From: Polytrichum commune
Taxonomy: Eukaryota; Streptophyta; Polytrichopsida; Polytrichales; Polytrichaceae
DNA: 64,000 nucleotides
Direction: 5' to 3'
Assembly: GCA_950295325.1 (NCBI GenBank)
Contig: OX485809.1
Location: forward strand, 32,920,001-32,984,000
The translations under genes and the position numbers were made by a program. Below the pieces are notes generated by a model that had not been told where the DNA came from, searched no databases, and worked only from the letters and a program-made list of their open reading frames with translations. This document shows, piece after piece, positions 35,061-46,810 of this stretch (positions are counted from its first letter, which is position 1; every line of letters begins with the position of its first letter).

Positions 35061-36475
35061 GGCATCTCAACAGAGTCCACTAACTTATGCGTACATTCGG
35101 CTGTTTTTCGGAGGTGTCCTTTGGGGAAGGATCCTTTTCTCACAAATCGTGGTGTTATGAGGATAAGTTGAGGTAAGAGGAGAGATATCCGCAGTAGCTT
35201 TGTAACTTTGTGATCACCCAGGTGGCCAGTCCCTCGCTTGTGGGCTGGTGGGCAACGGTGAATTGACTTCATGAATTTCTCATCGCATATCGTGCAGATT
35301 AATAATGTTGGAGCTTTAACCATTCCCTGGTCAACTGAAAAAAGGTCAGTTGGTCTTGTGGCCTGACCGTGATGGGTTTCGAACTAAATTATGAGGCAAG
35401 CCAAGTGCACCTGTTATGGATACTCTTGGGATTTCAGTACATGAAGAGGTGTGGTAAACAATATAATGAGCATATCAGCAAATCCCAACGAGGAACATGA
35501 GAGTGGAGCTTGCTTCGTTGAAGTCAAGATGAGTATCTTGTAAATTGTTAAAATGAAAGCCATAGGTGCCCTATAATGGGTTTCAGTGCGGATATATGGA
35601 CATTTCAGACAGAAGAATCTATTATAGGTCGTGGTTCATGGTAGTCGTGAAATGAAATAGTGGAATTTGGACAGAAGGTGGTGCCAGGCACTTCAAAGGC
35701 GTGAGTGACGAGAGTGTGTTCTCGATGCATAGCAGTCGAGGTGCCAGAAGGGCAGGGAGGAAGAAGTTGCTCAAGGCTGACTTTCCATTGCTTCTGACTT
35801 TCATAGTTCATAGTTCTTTTGACCAAATCGAATACCGAAATTGGTCAAAATTTTCCAGAAGATTCGAGGGAGCGGAAGTTCGTATATTTACATGTATTCT
35901 TTCTTGCACTTCAGCCCTAGTGAATCTAGTAAGATGATGTCCTAATCCAAGTGAGGTGCAGTGAGGTTGAGGGAATTGTTGCGTAACTTACGACTAGGTT
36001 TGAAACTTGCCGTTGGATCATTTACCTAAATCGTGTTTTCACTAGACTAATTCCTGGGTCTTTGAAGCTAACTCCAGCATCAAATCAACAAAGAGAAGGA
36101 ACATTTGTTAATTCGTGAAGTTTTGATGGAAGAATGAGAGCTACTGTGCACTCAAATGCAATGATTCCCTTTTGCTAAGAGGTCTCGTGGGTATTACTTC
36201 TAATATACTACTTAGTCCAAGGATCCAATACGAAATGGATTGGTTGTTTGAGAGAAACAATGGTTGACTTCAAACACTATACACTTTTTTATTCTTTTCT
36301 TTTGCACGCGTGGGGTGGGGGGGGGGGGGTTGTGGTGCTTATACAACCACCTTAGATTGCAAAGCGAGCCTTGACTTTCATTAGGTTCTCATATTTGATT
36401 CACAAGACAATAGAAGTCATGATCTCTCTTGCACTGAACAAGGGAGAAATTTCAGCTAACTTAGTTGCTATCCTT
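35061..36475. other. Gene-island flank without a recognised gene
   Basis: Moderate GC, no dispersed repeat recognised, no supportable gene. A minus-strand ORF at 35,042-35,323 contains two CxxC-like cysteines (ICTICDEKF) but matches no family and ends in the presumed 3' region. A G run of about 14 nt lies at 36,316-36,329. Confidence 0.4.
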
Positions 36476-36486
36476 ACTTCTTTACT

Positions 36487-36829
36487 ACACCCTAACCTTC
36501 ATAATGTCACCCTCTGTAATGTCATTTCCTCTCTTATATATCGAAACCTTTCGGAATGGATGTGCTCAGTTTAAATCTCCCTCCTTGTGGTCACATTTCC
36601 CTCGTGTATATGATGGGTTTTGACATTAAAATAATCCACCAAAGAATCCAAACTATACGCTTGCACGCATCACATTGTCATCATTGTCATTATTGCAATG
36701 TCGACATTTTTGTTAATCCATAATGTTACAGGCTACACTAATTCTCTATTATCATGTATCCATGTTAACACTGCAAACCTCCATAACATCAAGTGCTTTG
36801 GTTGCCACATGCATGATATTAAGGAGGTT
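36487..36829 (+). repeat. Dispersed repeat family E, plus copy
   Basis: About 340 bp whose reverse complement occurs at 52,900-53,219. Landmarks in order are ATAATGTCACCCTC, CTCTTATATA, GTGCTCAGTTTAAATCTCCC, AATCCACCAAAG, TACACTAATTCTCTATTATC, ATCCATGTTAACACTGCA and GCCACATGCATGATATTAAG. Non-coding. It is the first dispersed repeat right of the gene island. Confidence 0.7.
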
Positions 36830-37046
36830 AGAATATATCAACCGGTTATGAATTGAAATGTTTTGATTTTTGTATTTTTACTTTGAATAGTGATTTATTT
36901 AAAATAAGTTTTGATTTGGACTTGCAATTTGGCAGACGAACCGGTTCATCTGTAAGTCGCTTCTTCATTAACCTCCTAGATTTGTTAATTTTGAATACTC
37001 CATGATATGTTTTGAGCAGAATATACATGAATGTACCCTTTCATCC

Positions 37047-37078
37047 TTTTTTTCTTTTTCTTTTTCTTTTTCTTTTTC
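37047..37078. repeat. (CTTTTT)n short tandem repeat
   Basis: About four to five TTTTTC hexamers in a pyrimidine tract. Confidence 0.85.
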
Positions 37079-37479
37079 GGTATAGAGTATCCATGCCATT
37101 TTTCTTTCTTTCAACTTCCCTCATTGTTTGATGTCTTTCTTCCAGATAATGAAATCATCCCATGTGCATAGAAGTTGGAACATAAAGTGGCATCTTTGTT
37201 AAGAAAATTTGGGATTTACATGATCATGACAAGTTTATTCTAGAACATCCAAGGAACACTATTCCTCAACAAGAGTGAATTGTACAATGGTTGAAGAATG
37301 TCATGTAAGGGGTCTTCATGTGCTCAAAGTGTCCATTCAAGTTAGATTGTAAATCCAAAATTTCAAAGCAGTGAACATCATCATCTCAAAGTCCAAAGCC
37401 CGTTTTCCAAGCCCTTTTTACATGTCGATTCCACTTGGGATGGAAATTTTGGGCAGTCTACGATGAAGCTTGCTGTGAA

Positions 37480-37640
37480 GGTTGTGTTGGTCCAAGATGA
37501 CCCTAAATTACCGGGTGATAGTGGAGAGGTACCCATTTCCAATGGAGTGGTTGGCGGTTCGATTCCCGTTGTGAAATCTTCTCTCTACTTTACGAAGAAA
37601 AAAAACAAGCTAGGTAGGTAAAAAGCCAAGAGCCCACCCA
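37480..37640 (+). mobile_element. tRNA-like SINE candidate, copy 1
   Basis: Contains GGTTCGATTCC (37,556-37,566), a perfect-looking Pol III box B, about 40 nt after a weaker box A-like TGATAGTGGAG. It is followed by a segment CTCTCTACTTTACGAAG and an A-run. A diverged copy is at 50,590-50,735, lacking about 25 bp between the boxes. Copy number above one and the internal promoter favour a SINE over a relic tRNA gene; no cloverleaf closes. Confidence 0.45.
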
Positions 37641-37649
37641 CCGCAAGGC

Positions 37650-39250
37650 AGGCAGTAAACCCCACCCTACACCAAGAGGATTCTTGAACATGATAGGACC
37701 AACGGGCTGAAATTCACGTTGGATTGCCCGATGTTGGTTATTTACTTATTTATGAAGGTTGTGTAGAAAATTTGTGTAGAAAATTAAAGTATCACCACAA
37801 AAACTTATCCAAATATTACGTCACATCCACAAGGATGTAAAAGTTGTATTTGGACCGGCTTCATCATCCAAGTGCTGATCCACTTGAAGCCGTTGGGGAG
37901 AATAGTAGAGATTGAGATGACGACATATTCCAAAATGTACCCAAAAATTGGAAACAAAGAAAAAAAAGCAAGCATGATTGCAAGTCCTTGAAGGTCAAAC
38001 ACACTTGGGTGGCGTGTCCTTGCATGGTCTTCACATGCCAAATGTGCCACCCTCCGGTTGGCGCAACTTTCCTTTTTCAACATCTAACTTAAGATGCCAA
38101 AAAGTGGTTGCATTTTTCAAATATGTTGTTCTCAAGGCAAACTTATTACTACACTAATGCCCCCTTCCCACATGACTTTATCAAATAACCAAAGTATTTT
38201 TTTAAAACCAGGTAAAGCTCCCTCGGTAAAAGAGGAGGCATCCGGCTATCCCAATGCACCTACAAGAACTTGCTCCAGAGATTTTCAAGTAGGTTTTAGT
38301 TAAGTAGCTTTCACACAAGTTTATTGTTTTACTTACCAAGCAATGAATGTTGGGTAGTTTTTGTCCCGCCCCCAAATGCCTTACTACTTAGTACTCACCT
38401 ATCTTACCATCGGTTTTTGTTGACGAAATTCCTCATGCCCTCATAGCTAAGACTAAAAGCAACCAATCACAAGGGCAGGAGGCGACACTTTACAAGGTCT
38501 TACATTCTTGCCTCATCTTTGGGTACTGATGGGAGGGTCAATGCTTGAGGCTTCAAACCTCCACTTTTAAGCCATGCCACATCATTTGCCAACTAGGCTT
38601 GGGACTAGATAGTGTCGATGGTGTGGGGGCCGGGTTGTTAGAACCAACTTTTAGTCTTAGCTAAAGTCAGGTGGGAAGGGGGCATAAGTTAAATATTGCA
38701 TTTAGTGTCACCAACAAAAAAAATATGGTGTAGTTTCATATTTGTACATGAACCTCAATGTAAGATTCTATATAGCATATTCAGTAGTTTATTAGATGTA
38801 ATATGCCGTGTGGAATAAATTGTTTTCATGTTGATATTGGAGCATTTGTGTATTGGTTGTGCCATTGAGTGTGTAATGGCAACATTTATGAAACTGTAGT
38901 TCTGGAAAGTTAGAGTTTATGATCATCAATACAAGAGCAACTGTCATTTGGAACTCAACATTTGTTGGTGTCATTCCTTGATAACTTAGTCTTTGTTTTG
39001 GCAATCAAACTGTTAGAAATATATATGTCTTTAATCCTTGGCTTTCACTCTTCTAATTTGCTTCAATTTGTTAAAATAAAGGGGGCTGAAAGTATAACTC
39101 CCTTCACAATTTGTAAATAATTATATTCACCCTTAGAACACCATGAATTAGATAATTTGGTAATTGAATGATCCATTTAACTAGTCTGGGCCATCAAAAT
39201 ACCCCTCAGTTGCACGTGATATACGACCCCCCCCCCCCTCCCTGGTCACC
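37650..39250. other. Intergenic DNA with a poly-C tract
   Basis: No supportable gene. At 37,690-37,740 the CCAACGGGCTG segment resembles 59,220-59,290 (CCAACGGGCTC followed by a TATTTACG-type stretch and TTTATGAAGG), perhaps a second SINE-like tail. A C run of about 12 nt lies at 39,227-39,239. Confidence 0.35.
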
Positions 39251-39259
39251 AATTCTATT

Positions 39260-39610
39260 TGTCTTGCTCAATATTGATTGTAAACTACCCGTTTATTGTC
39301 ACCAACGCTAGTTGTAAACCTCACACGATTCGTCAATATTTGGGCATTGGAGATTTACAATGTGGCAATTACTGTCACTTAATGTGTGATTTCTCATCCA
39401 ATTTGCATTCATCCATGACATATATTTCATTACAGAAGTACTAAGATGCAGAATATACTAAACGTTGTTTCATTAATTGGCATTTAGATGAACTAAAAGG
39501 AACTTGGGATGTCTCCACTTGTAAACTTATTTCATAAGAAATGTCATTAGGAAAGTTACCCAAGTTACATAAAATACCATATGACACTACATACAATATT
39601 TAGTGTATTT
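39260..39610 (+). repeat. Dispersed repeat family D, copy 1
   Basis: About 350 bp similar to 43,035-43,365, same strand: ACAATGTGGCAATTACTGTC, CATCCATGACATATATTTCA, AATTGGCATTTAGATGAACT, CATAAGAAATGTCATTAGGA and ACATAAAATACCATATGACA. Non-coding. Confidence 0.65.
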
Positions 39611-39614
39611 TTTG

Positions 39615-40625
39615 AATTCTTTGAACTAATAAAGTTTTACCATATGTACACCAAATTGATTGGAATAATCTACTAACAACTTTAAGATCTGGAGCTTGAG
39701 GTAGTTGGAACTCTCGATTGTTTTGTTGTTACAAAATTTACTATTTGTGGAAAGTAACAAGGTCAAAGACATTAAGTTTTTTGTTTTTACTTCTTCCACC
39801 AATCATAAAACTCACAATTTTAGCCCATCATATTAAAAAAAAGTTGATTTTGACATTTAAGAGGAGATTTTATATTTTCTAAATTTAAAGGCTTTTTAAA
39901 AATGATCGGTTGGAGACCAAGAATTACGATCCTCAATGAAACTATATGGATATGGTCTCTTCACTCTCCACAATTCTCCTTTTGTAAGCTAACTCCAAAT
40001 AAGGTTTGTAAATCATATCCTATAATACATCTTTGATTCAAGCCTGAAACCTCGTGGATTTTAGGGGTTAACTTGTTGAGCCAAAGTGTAACCTCATCTT
40101 AGGTAATCAGACACCTATGTTAGATTGTGTGTGGTTAGGTGTGAGTCATGTGGTTAAAAGAGATTGGACTATGTGCTCAAAATCTAATATTGTAGCTATT
40201 GTAGGACTAGGGGGCTTATATGATATAATGATTTGCTATGAAGAAATATTCACTTTGATAATAAAGAGGATATCATATATACTCACAAAACCATTAAAGT
40301 AGTATGGATCCTTATGCTTGAGGGAATTATTTTTGCATCATTTTCCTCACATACCCATCCTATCCATGCGCCTTCAACGGAAACTATATTATTCCACAAT
40401 GAAAAAAAGAGGGAATTTCATTATGTTAGTGGTGTAACAAGGAAGTTTATGGGAAGATGGCAATTGTCAATTTTGTTCCAAAGCGTATATCTATGGGTTT
40501 CACTTAAAGAATTTCAAAAACTCCCTTTGACTCTCAAAACAAGCTCAACTTTCACATATTTGATATTGAATGATCAAATTCCTACATATGTTGAATGCTA
40601 AACATGACCACATTAGGTGGTCTAT
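39615..40625. other. Intergenic DNA
   Basis: No gene seen. A phrase AAAAGAGATTGGACTATGT at about 40,156 recurs at 51,400 and, diverged, at 54,128, so a further dispersed repeat is present but poorly bounded. Confidence 0.35.
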
Positions 40626-40629
40626 GTGG

Positions 40630-40985
40630 CCACAACCATGGTAAGGTAAAAATGCCTTAAACATCATCACGTTGGATGTAAAACACGCAATTAGTTTGAG
40701 ATGATTAGCAAATCCAAATCATGCATCTAACCATTTTTCTTCTTAAGTTTCAGAGCCCAATACAGACACATCTAAGTCATGGTTGAAGTGAAGGCTCTAT
40801 TCTCATTTAATGGTCACTTAAGCCCCCCCCCCCCCCCCCCCAACCCAAAATTGACTATTCAGTCTACAACAATCAACAAACTTTGAGCATGTAGTCCAAT
40901 GTTTATTAAACGCATATCTTTATGTTGTCCATTCTTAGATCCACACCTAATCACACATCACTCAAACATATGTGTATGTTTACAT
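40630..40985 (+). repeat. Dispersed repeat family F, copy 2
   Basis: Same order of landmarks as at 8,755-9,035 (AAAACACGCAATTAGT, GATGATTAGCAAATCC, TTTGAGCATGTAGTCCAAT, GATCCACACCTAATCACACA). A C run of about 20 nt at 40,823-40,842 interrupts the repeat after ATTTAATGGTCACTTAAG. Confidence 0.6.
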
Positions 40986-41315
40986 AATCCAACCGGCTTC
41001 GACTTGCTTGATTCAATATAGAAATCAAAACCCACCCCATGAATTGATCGAATAACAAACTCAACAGAAACCAACTACAGTGATGTGCACAATGAGGTTG
41101 CCCCATGCTAACTTATCAACATGCCACACTACTTTAAATACTTGTTACCATGGTAACAAAACACCTAACATCAATTTTTACTATGTTTGCCATACATATT
41201 GATTAACAAAGTTACAAGTTTTTGTGATATGGTCATGATGCAAGGTTAATTTACATGGGCAGAGAGGCAACCTATTTGCAAAGACAACCTAACTTGCACA
41301 TAGCAGTGTAACTCA

Positions 41316-42020
41316 GTGTCCAAGGAGACTTTTGGACATAATTGACCAGAATCCTAGTTTTTCTTTTTCTTTTTCTTCTTCTTCTTCCAAATCCAACTGG
41401 TTACATGTTGCGATCTTTCAATTTTTCTTTACCAATTTGAGGTATATTCCATAGATTCCTCTACAATGATCGGTAATCCTCCTAGATGAACTTCAACCGG
41501 TTCACTTGTAAGTAGGGGGACGGTTCCCCCTCATAGGTGTAATTGCTAAGGAAGTACCCTAATTCGGTTTCATCAAGTGTGCTAGTACATTAAGGCAAAC
41601 AAGGTGGGAACGCGGATACAGACAAAGTAGATCACTATTATCGGGTTTCACACTTGACATTAAGATGGCCTGGTTAGCCAGACTGTCTGCTCCGTTCTGT
41701 TCACACTTGACTGATTTTGAGGATATTTGGGTAGTCCCACAGCCGCAGTGACAATGAATGTAGGGTAATATAGGATAATAATCAATGAATGGCCGCTAGT
41801 TATTACACATGAACCGGTTGAGTTTGAGAAATAACCGACCGGTTGAAGGAGTTCAAGACTTTGTGTAGGAATATGGCCAACCATTTAACGAGGAGTCTAT
41901 ACAATATACCTCAAATTAATAAAGAAAATCCGAAAGAGCACAACATGTAACCGGTTGGACTTGGAAACACTCTTCGGATTTCGACCGGTGGTTATGATGC
42001 CCGAAAATCTCCCCGGATAC
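41316..42020. mobile_element. Foldback element, 705 bp with TIRs near 190 bp
   Basis: The left arm (from 41,316, GTGTCCAAGGAGACTTTTGG, to about 41,505) is the reverse complement of the right arm (about 41,795 to 42,020, ending CCCCGGATAC). Shared pieces include AACYGGTTACATGTTG, TTAATTTGAGGTATATTSYATAG, AATGRTYGG and TCAACCGGTTCAYKTGTAA. About 290 bp of unique DNA lies between the arms. No protein is encoded. Very long TIRs suggest a foldback or Mutator-like non-autonomous element, but I could not find a 9-bp target duplication. Partial arms lie at 11,300, 44,790, 50,785, 51,225 and 63,270. Confidence 0.75.
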
Positions 42021-42236
42021 TTAAGGCTATCATTTTTCCTTTATGAGACATTTAAGGAAAAGTAAAATTGGCCCATGAGGACAATCAAGAGGAGCCCTGA
42101 AGTGGCTCTCGGCTCATGAATGAATGAATGAACACACCTACTAATTCTGTCCATTTTAATGAGCACATATTTGAAATTTCAAAGACAATCAAAGTGGCCT
42201 AACTTAGCTGTGTTCTAGGGAGAGAGGTAATTATCG

Positions 42237-42438
42237 TATACAAGCGTACTTCTATTCATCCAACATAAAAGCCCTGAAATAGCATGTAGTTGTTCCCATA
42301 GGTTACTTTTTGAAGTGCATTTGATACCATAATTAACTTTAAAGACCCGTAATTAGTTTACTCGAGGTCATTTGAGATGAATCAACAATAAATTTATAGG
42401 AAATCATGTTGGATGGGATGTGAGTTACGTTCGTGTAT

Positions 42439-42440
<2 letters not shown>
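42237..42440. mobile_element. TIR element family I, compact copy
   Basis: Left end GTATACAAGCGTACTTCTAT plus CATCCAACATAAAAGCCCTG, right end GTTGGATGGGATGTGAGTTACGT plus TCGTGTATGA: inverted termini of about 35 bp around 205 bp in total. The left arm matches the larger element at 56,590-57,450. A (TC)28 microsatellite starts at its right edge. Confidence 0.65.

Positions 42441-42496
<56 letters not shown>
42441..42496. repeat. (TC)28 microsatellite
   Basis: Uninterrupted 56-nt TC run abutting the right end of the family I element. Confidence 0.95.
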
Positions 42497-42500
<4 letters not shown>

Positions 42501-42539
42501 GTTGGTCAAAGGGTCTCCTATTGCAAACTTGATACGTTA

Positions 42540-42830
42540 ATGTAAGTGGGTGTTATTCGGTCTGTATTCCATGTTCTTCAACTACCATTGATCAAACTCA
42601 CACAATGAAACTTGTGTTACATTAGGAAATATACCATGAAGCGTGAGGATATATCATATTGAAAATTTGACCTCCCCCAATTTACTTATGGTTATGGGAA
42701 GTGCATGTATGTTAATTTCTCCCGGGGGGTGGACTCTTCATTGAAAACCTTTTATGATGTGTGTGGATCATTATGAGATTAAACCTCCCTTATACGAGAA
42801 TTTTACAAAGAAAAACAAAGGTATACATAC
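42540..42830 (+). repeat. Dispersed repeat family M, copy 2
   Basis: Diverged direct copy of 13,125-13,400 (ACCATTGATCAAACTCACAC, TACCATGAAGC, GGTTATGGGAAGTGCATGTA). Non-coding. Confidence 0.45.
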
Positions 42831-43034
42831 GAAGAAAATGGACTCATGTATCAATACTAAGCTTTTCAATTTGAATTTGAAAGTTGCCTCCACTACATAT
42901 AGAAAAATATAAGTCACAAATCAAATAGACTTGTATTACATACAAAATCCACTCTCACTTTCCAATGAAAAAGTCATTGTATGTTTTTCATTCGTAGCAT
43001 GTAAGTCAACGATTATATAATTAAACAAACCCCG

Positions 43035-43365
43035 TGTAGTGTCACCAACATTCAAAGTAAATGTAACATTATCTATCATTCCTTGTAAAATGTTTTGGGC
43101 ACCATAGACTCACAATGTGGCAATTATTGTCACTTATTAAGTGATTTTTTCCATCCAAATTTTTTCCATCCATGACAATATTTCATTTCAGAGTTGTTAG
43201 AATGCAAAATATACCAAATTTTGTTTCAATAATTGGCCATTGGATGAGCTAAAAGCAAGTTGGGATGACAGTTGTTTATAAACTCATTCATAAGAAGTGT
43301 CATTAGAAAAGTTACCATAGTGACATAAAATACTATTTGACACTAAATACAATAATTAGGGTAGT
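43035..43365 (+). repeat. Dispersed repeat family D, copy 2
   Basis: Direct copy of 39,260-39,610: CACAATGTGGCAATTATTGT, CATCCATGACAATATTTCAT, CATAAGAAGTGTCATTAGAA, ACATAAAATACTATTTGACA. Non-coding. Confidence 0.65.
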
Positions 43366-43369
43366 TAAG

Positions 43370-44200
43370 CAGTTAAGGCATCACTAGTGCTGCAAGCCCC
43401 TGAATTTGACCACCCACACCAATTCCAATCAAATTGAAATTTTAAACTTGCAATTTTTGGGAGTTGGATACTTGGAGATGGCCACCTACTTGGGTTCGGC
43501 CCCCACCAATATCACCCAACATGAAACCGTGAAAACACATTCAATTGTATTATAGCATATATATGAAATCAACATTTAGAGGACATGTATTAGTCTAGGA
43601 GGTTCCACTAAGATGACTTAACCAAAAACTTTTGGAGCTCAGTTGTATTCTAGATCTTCTTTAGGTCTAGCCTCACCACCCAATTTATAGAGTTGGCTAA
43701 CTTACAAGTTTAGCGAGGGTTAGCTAACTTAAATCATGGTTGCATCACCTAGCTGGGAGAATATAGCTAACAATGTGAGTTAGTGGAATCAACTATTGTA
43801 GAGGGTTGTCTATTCCAACTCAAAATACTTATTCCCCCCTCAAATGTTGCCATGTGTCATGCTCACATTCATCATGACCCACTTGTATCCCATCTGGAAA
43901 CTACGTTCCAACACATGTAAAGATGAAATAGGGAGCCCTCTATGGGAACTCATATGTAGTGCTCCTTTTTGATGGGTCCACCTTCATTTCATTTGACGGG
44001 TTACTTTGTTTTTTGCCTTTCAAATGTGCCAGACGACATCAAAAATTACCTTTCAAATGATGGGTTGAGAAAATCTTAATTTTTCACACAAAATTGAAGA
44101 TCGGGTCATATTCTTTCGAATATAAATGTAGAGAAGTGTTGACTTCTTACAATATTTAGTCCAAACTAAGAACTCATCAATGCGTCATGTTGCACCATAG
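43370..44200. other. Intergenic DNA
   Basis: No supportable gene. CTTTCAAATGATGGGTTGA at about 44,045 echoes the edge of the family A arm at 12,185. Confidence 0.35.
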
Positions 44201-44208
44201 GTCAAATG

Positions 44209-44600
44209 CTACCCTCCAATCCGTATTCCCTGCCTCTATCACGCATAATGATACTCACATCAAAGCATTCAAACTTCAGTGAAGCTCGCAAGTGGCTCTT
44301 GATAGCATTTTGTTTTGGAAATCCCCTTTCACAAATTGCAATACTTGAGGGAATGACAAGTATTTTTTTTTCTCCAAAGTTTTATGAGATGTGGCCAATT
44401 GGTACACCACTCATTGATGTCCCCACAAAATTGCCATGCCTCATACAATGATTTGTTTTCACATTCATGCCTCAAAGTTTCTACAAACTCAAGCAACTCG
44501 GCTTTACTTGTATCCCTTTCAACTGCCGTAAATCCAAATTTTATGATCAATCTCTCGAAGCATTGCTTTGACATAGTTATAGAAATCTCTTTACCACTTG
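44209..44600 (-). pseudogene. hAT transposase C-terminal relic, longer copy
   Basis: The minus strand reads SKQCFERLIIKFGFTAVERD, ELLEFVETLRHECENKSLYE, CGDINEWCTNWPHLIKLW and then, after a frameshift near 44,340, CERGFPKQNAIKSHLRASL. This is the acidic/tryptophan region and dimerisation motif of the same hAT subfamily as 118-345. The LDALM motif that follows is degraded and the catalytic domain is absent, so it is a dead 3' fragment. Confidence 0.75.
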
Positions 44601-44789
44601 AACACTACTTTGGCCTGCAAAGTTTTGATGTGTTGAAAACAAGTAAATCATGAAACATTTTGGAGTTGTAGGGTGCTACTGACCTTTTAGTTGGTCCTGC
44701 TAGGCTTTGCCCATGCTAATTGCTTCTAATTAATCATCTCATAGCAAACTATCAATGAATGGGGAGAACCAAGTCCTAGTTACAAATAA

Positions 44790-44943
44790 GTCATTTGACT
44801 TTGAGGAAGAACATATTGAAGTTCAAGACTTCAAGGAAAACCCCCAATTTAGTATAGAAAAACCTACATACCACAATATGTAACTAGATGGACTTGGAAA
44901 CACTAGGCTTTTGACCGATTATGCCCAAAATTTCCTTGGATAC
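44790..44943 (+). mobile_element. Solo right arm of foldback family A
   Basis: Reads GAAGTTCAAGACTTCAAGG, GTAACTAGATGGACTTGGAA, CCGATTATGCCCAAAATTTC and ends CCTTGGATAC, like the right arm at 41,795-42,020. No partnering left arm was found. Confidence 0.6.
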
Positions 44944-44944
44944 T

Positions 44945-46260
44945 ACAAACTATAACTCCGACTTGGACGATATTCACAATTACTCCTTTAAAAATCTTGT
45001 AATTTAGTTTTCTACATACATATTATCTCTCATCACTGTCATAATCATATTGAAAACTCAACACAAACTGAAATCGGGTTTAGTCAGGTGTCACTTACAA
45101 GTGTAGAAGTTGACTTGATGTCCTAAGTCACTATGAAATCAAAGCAGGGCTTATATATTACGGGATGCAACATTGTTTGCCCATTGTCATGGGATATGGT
45201 TGACGGATATTGGTTGAGGAGACCTTTCTTTTGACAAGTTGCTTTTTCTTTTCTTTCCATTCCATGTGACATGCATTTTTTTCATTTTCGCTCGATGGGC
45301 TAGATTAATTTCAGGCTTTATATGCCTTTCTTTTGACTCGTGACAAGTGCAAAAAAAGACATTGCTCATACGCGAGCTACCCGATCACACGACTACACAT
45401 CCTAGTTACCACTCACCAAAGGGTGACCCTTTTAAGAGAGGAGTGCAGGTGGACCAACCCAAACTTTAGCTCAACTTGCCCAAGTTTTGAACATGACACT
45501 CATACACCTAGCCTTGGCTGACGATCTACAACACCAAAAAGAAAGAGGGAACTCAGTCATCAGTAGAGTTCTTGAAATGACTAGTCTACTCCAAAGACTA
45601 CACCTATACATACTAGAAGGTGTGTGCCCCTATTGTGGGCACTTCCAAATCCATAGACCAATATGACCGTTGGATAAGGAAGTTGAAAAATAGTCTTGCT
45701 TTCACTAGCGTGTCCGGGTGATGAAGAGTGTCGTAATAAGAGACCGTATGCTCCTAGGATCTCCAGTCAAAGTGTAGATTCCATGCTTTGTAAAGTGGGA
45801 CATGTAGGGGAGGCATTTTGAGACCCGGTAGCCAAATAAGACACGTGACCACATCATCTCAATACTCTAGTTTGTTCTTTGCGGGAATATTGTCATAATG
45901 TTCAATACTTTGAATATTTTTGAGACTTCCTTCCAGAAGGCCCGACAATGCTCCCAAGTACGTAAGTGTCTGTAGCTAGTGGCCACTTTGAAGGTCGATA
46001 GAAAGTCTTGTTCACTTGGTCCGACTCACCCCCCTCCTTGGGCTATGCGTGCGAAGCTATCCTTTGCGCTTTGGGTTTTAGGTCTCCTACCCGTTTGGGA
46101 GAATGCGAAAAGCGCTCTCGAGGGCCATATTCGTTATGGGGATGGCATGATCTTACACTCGTTCTTGGCCACTACCTACGTGGTTATATGATTTATGAAT
46201 GTTGGTTTGAAGATCTGCATAAAACCCTCCAGTGGCGGGAATGAGTGAGTGGGAAGACCT
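44945..46260. other. Intergenic DNA with a GC-richer patch
   Basis: No recognised gene. 45,960-46,230 is GC-richer with overlapping plus-strand ORFs of 70 and 78 codons in different frames. Neither matches a family, and neither has a paired start or intron signal. Confidence 0.35.
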
Positions 46261-46264
46261 CTTC

Positions 46265-46400
46265 GTTCATGTACTACATTCTATGATATTCCGTGTCACG
46301 TACACTACTGACGAACAGTCTGACCTAGATGTCTAGATGCCTAACATTGTCACGTCCGCTAACAATAAGGAACTAACAATGAGTGGACTTACGATCTTAC
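46265..46400 (-). mobile_element. Truncated end of TIR family C
   Basis: In this orientation it matches the reverse complement of the right end of 16,400-17,190: TGTCACGTACACTACT, then a TGCCTAACATTGTCACG segment corresponding to the GACCTCTAGGCACC region. Confidence 0.5.
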
Positions 46401-46754
46401 CGATCATTTGGTGGTAGATTCAAAAACAATAATTGCAATAGCTTCTACGATAATTATTGTAAGACTCGGATGCTTGTGAGTTACACTAGGAGATGAAAAA
46501 GCCTTAGTTGATGAATGCTAGAGGTTTATGTTAAACATATGATAGGGGTTCATTATTATTCAAAAGTACATTTGTGTACTTGTATTCAAGACTATATATG
46601 AATGTAGTTTTTTTCTACATATACATATGGTCACTTGTATTTATACCATTAAAATTGTACATATATTGCTTGATTTTACAAATAATAACCAACTTGTATA
46701 TAGAGGTTTTTGAGAGTATGTTTCGAACGCACGTGATTCTTGGTGTTTAATGAA

Positions 46755-46810
46755 AGGTGCCACCCCCGGGGTCACCGGCCTTCAGTCTCGTGTGTGAAGT
46801 GGTCCTTAGT
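46755..46810. mobile_element. Solo end of the Harbinger-like MITE family
   Basis: GTCACCGGCCTTCAGTCTCG then TGTGTGAAGTGGTCC, followed by TTA, matches the right end of the 506-bp element at 12,203-12,708. The opposite end was not found. Confidence 0.55.

Noticed and set aside
35042-35323. Minus-strand ORF with CxxC-like pair, considered as a zinc-binding protein
   Set aside because: Only one cysteine pair, no family match, and it overlaps the presumed 3' end of the sense gene.
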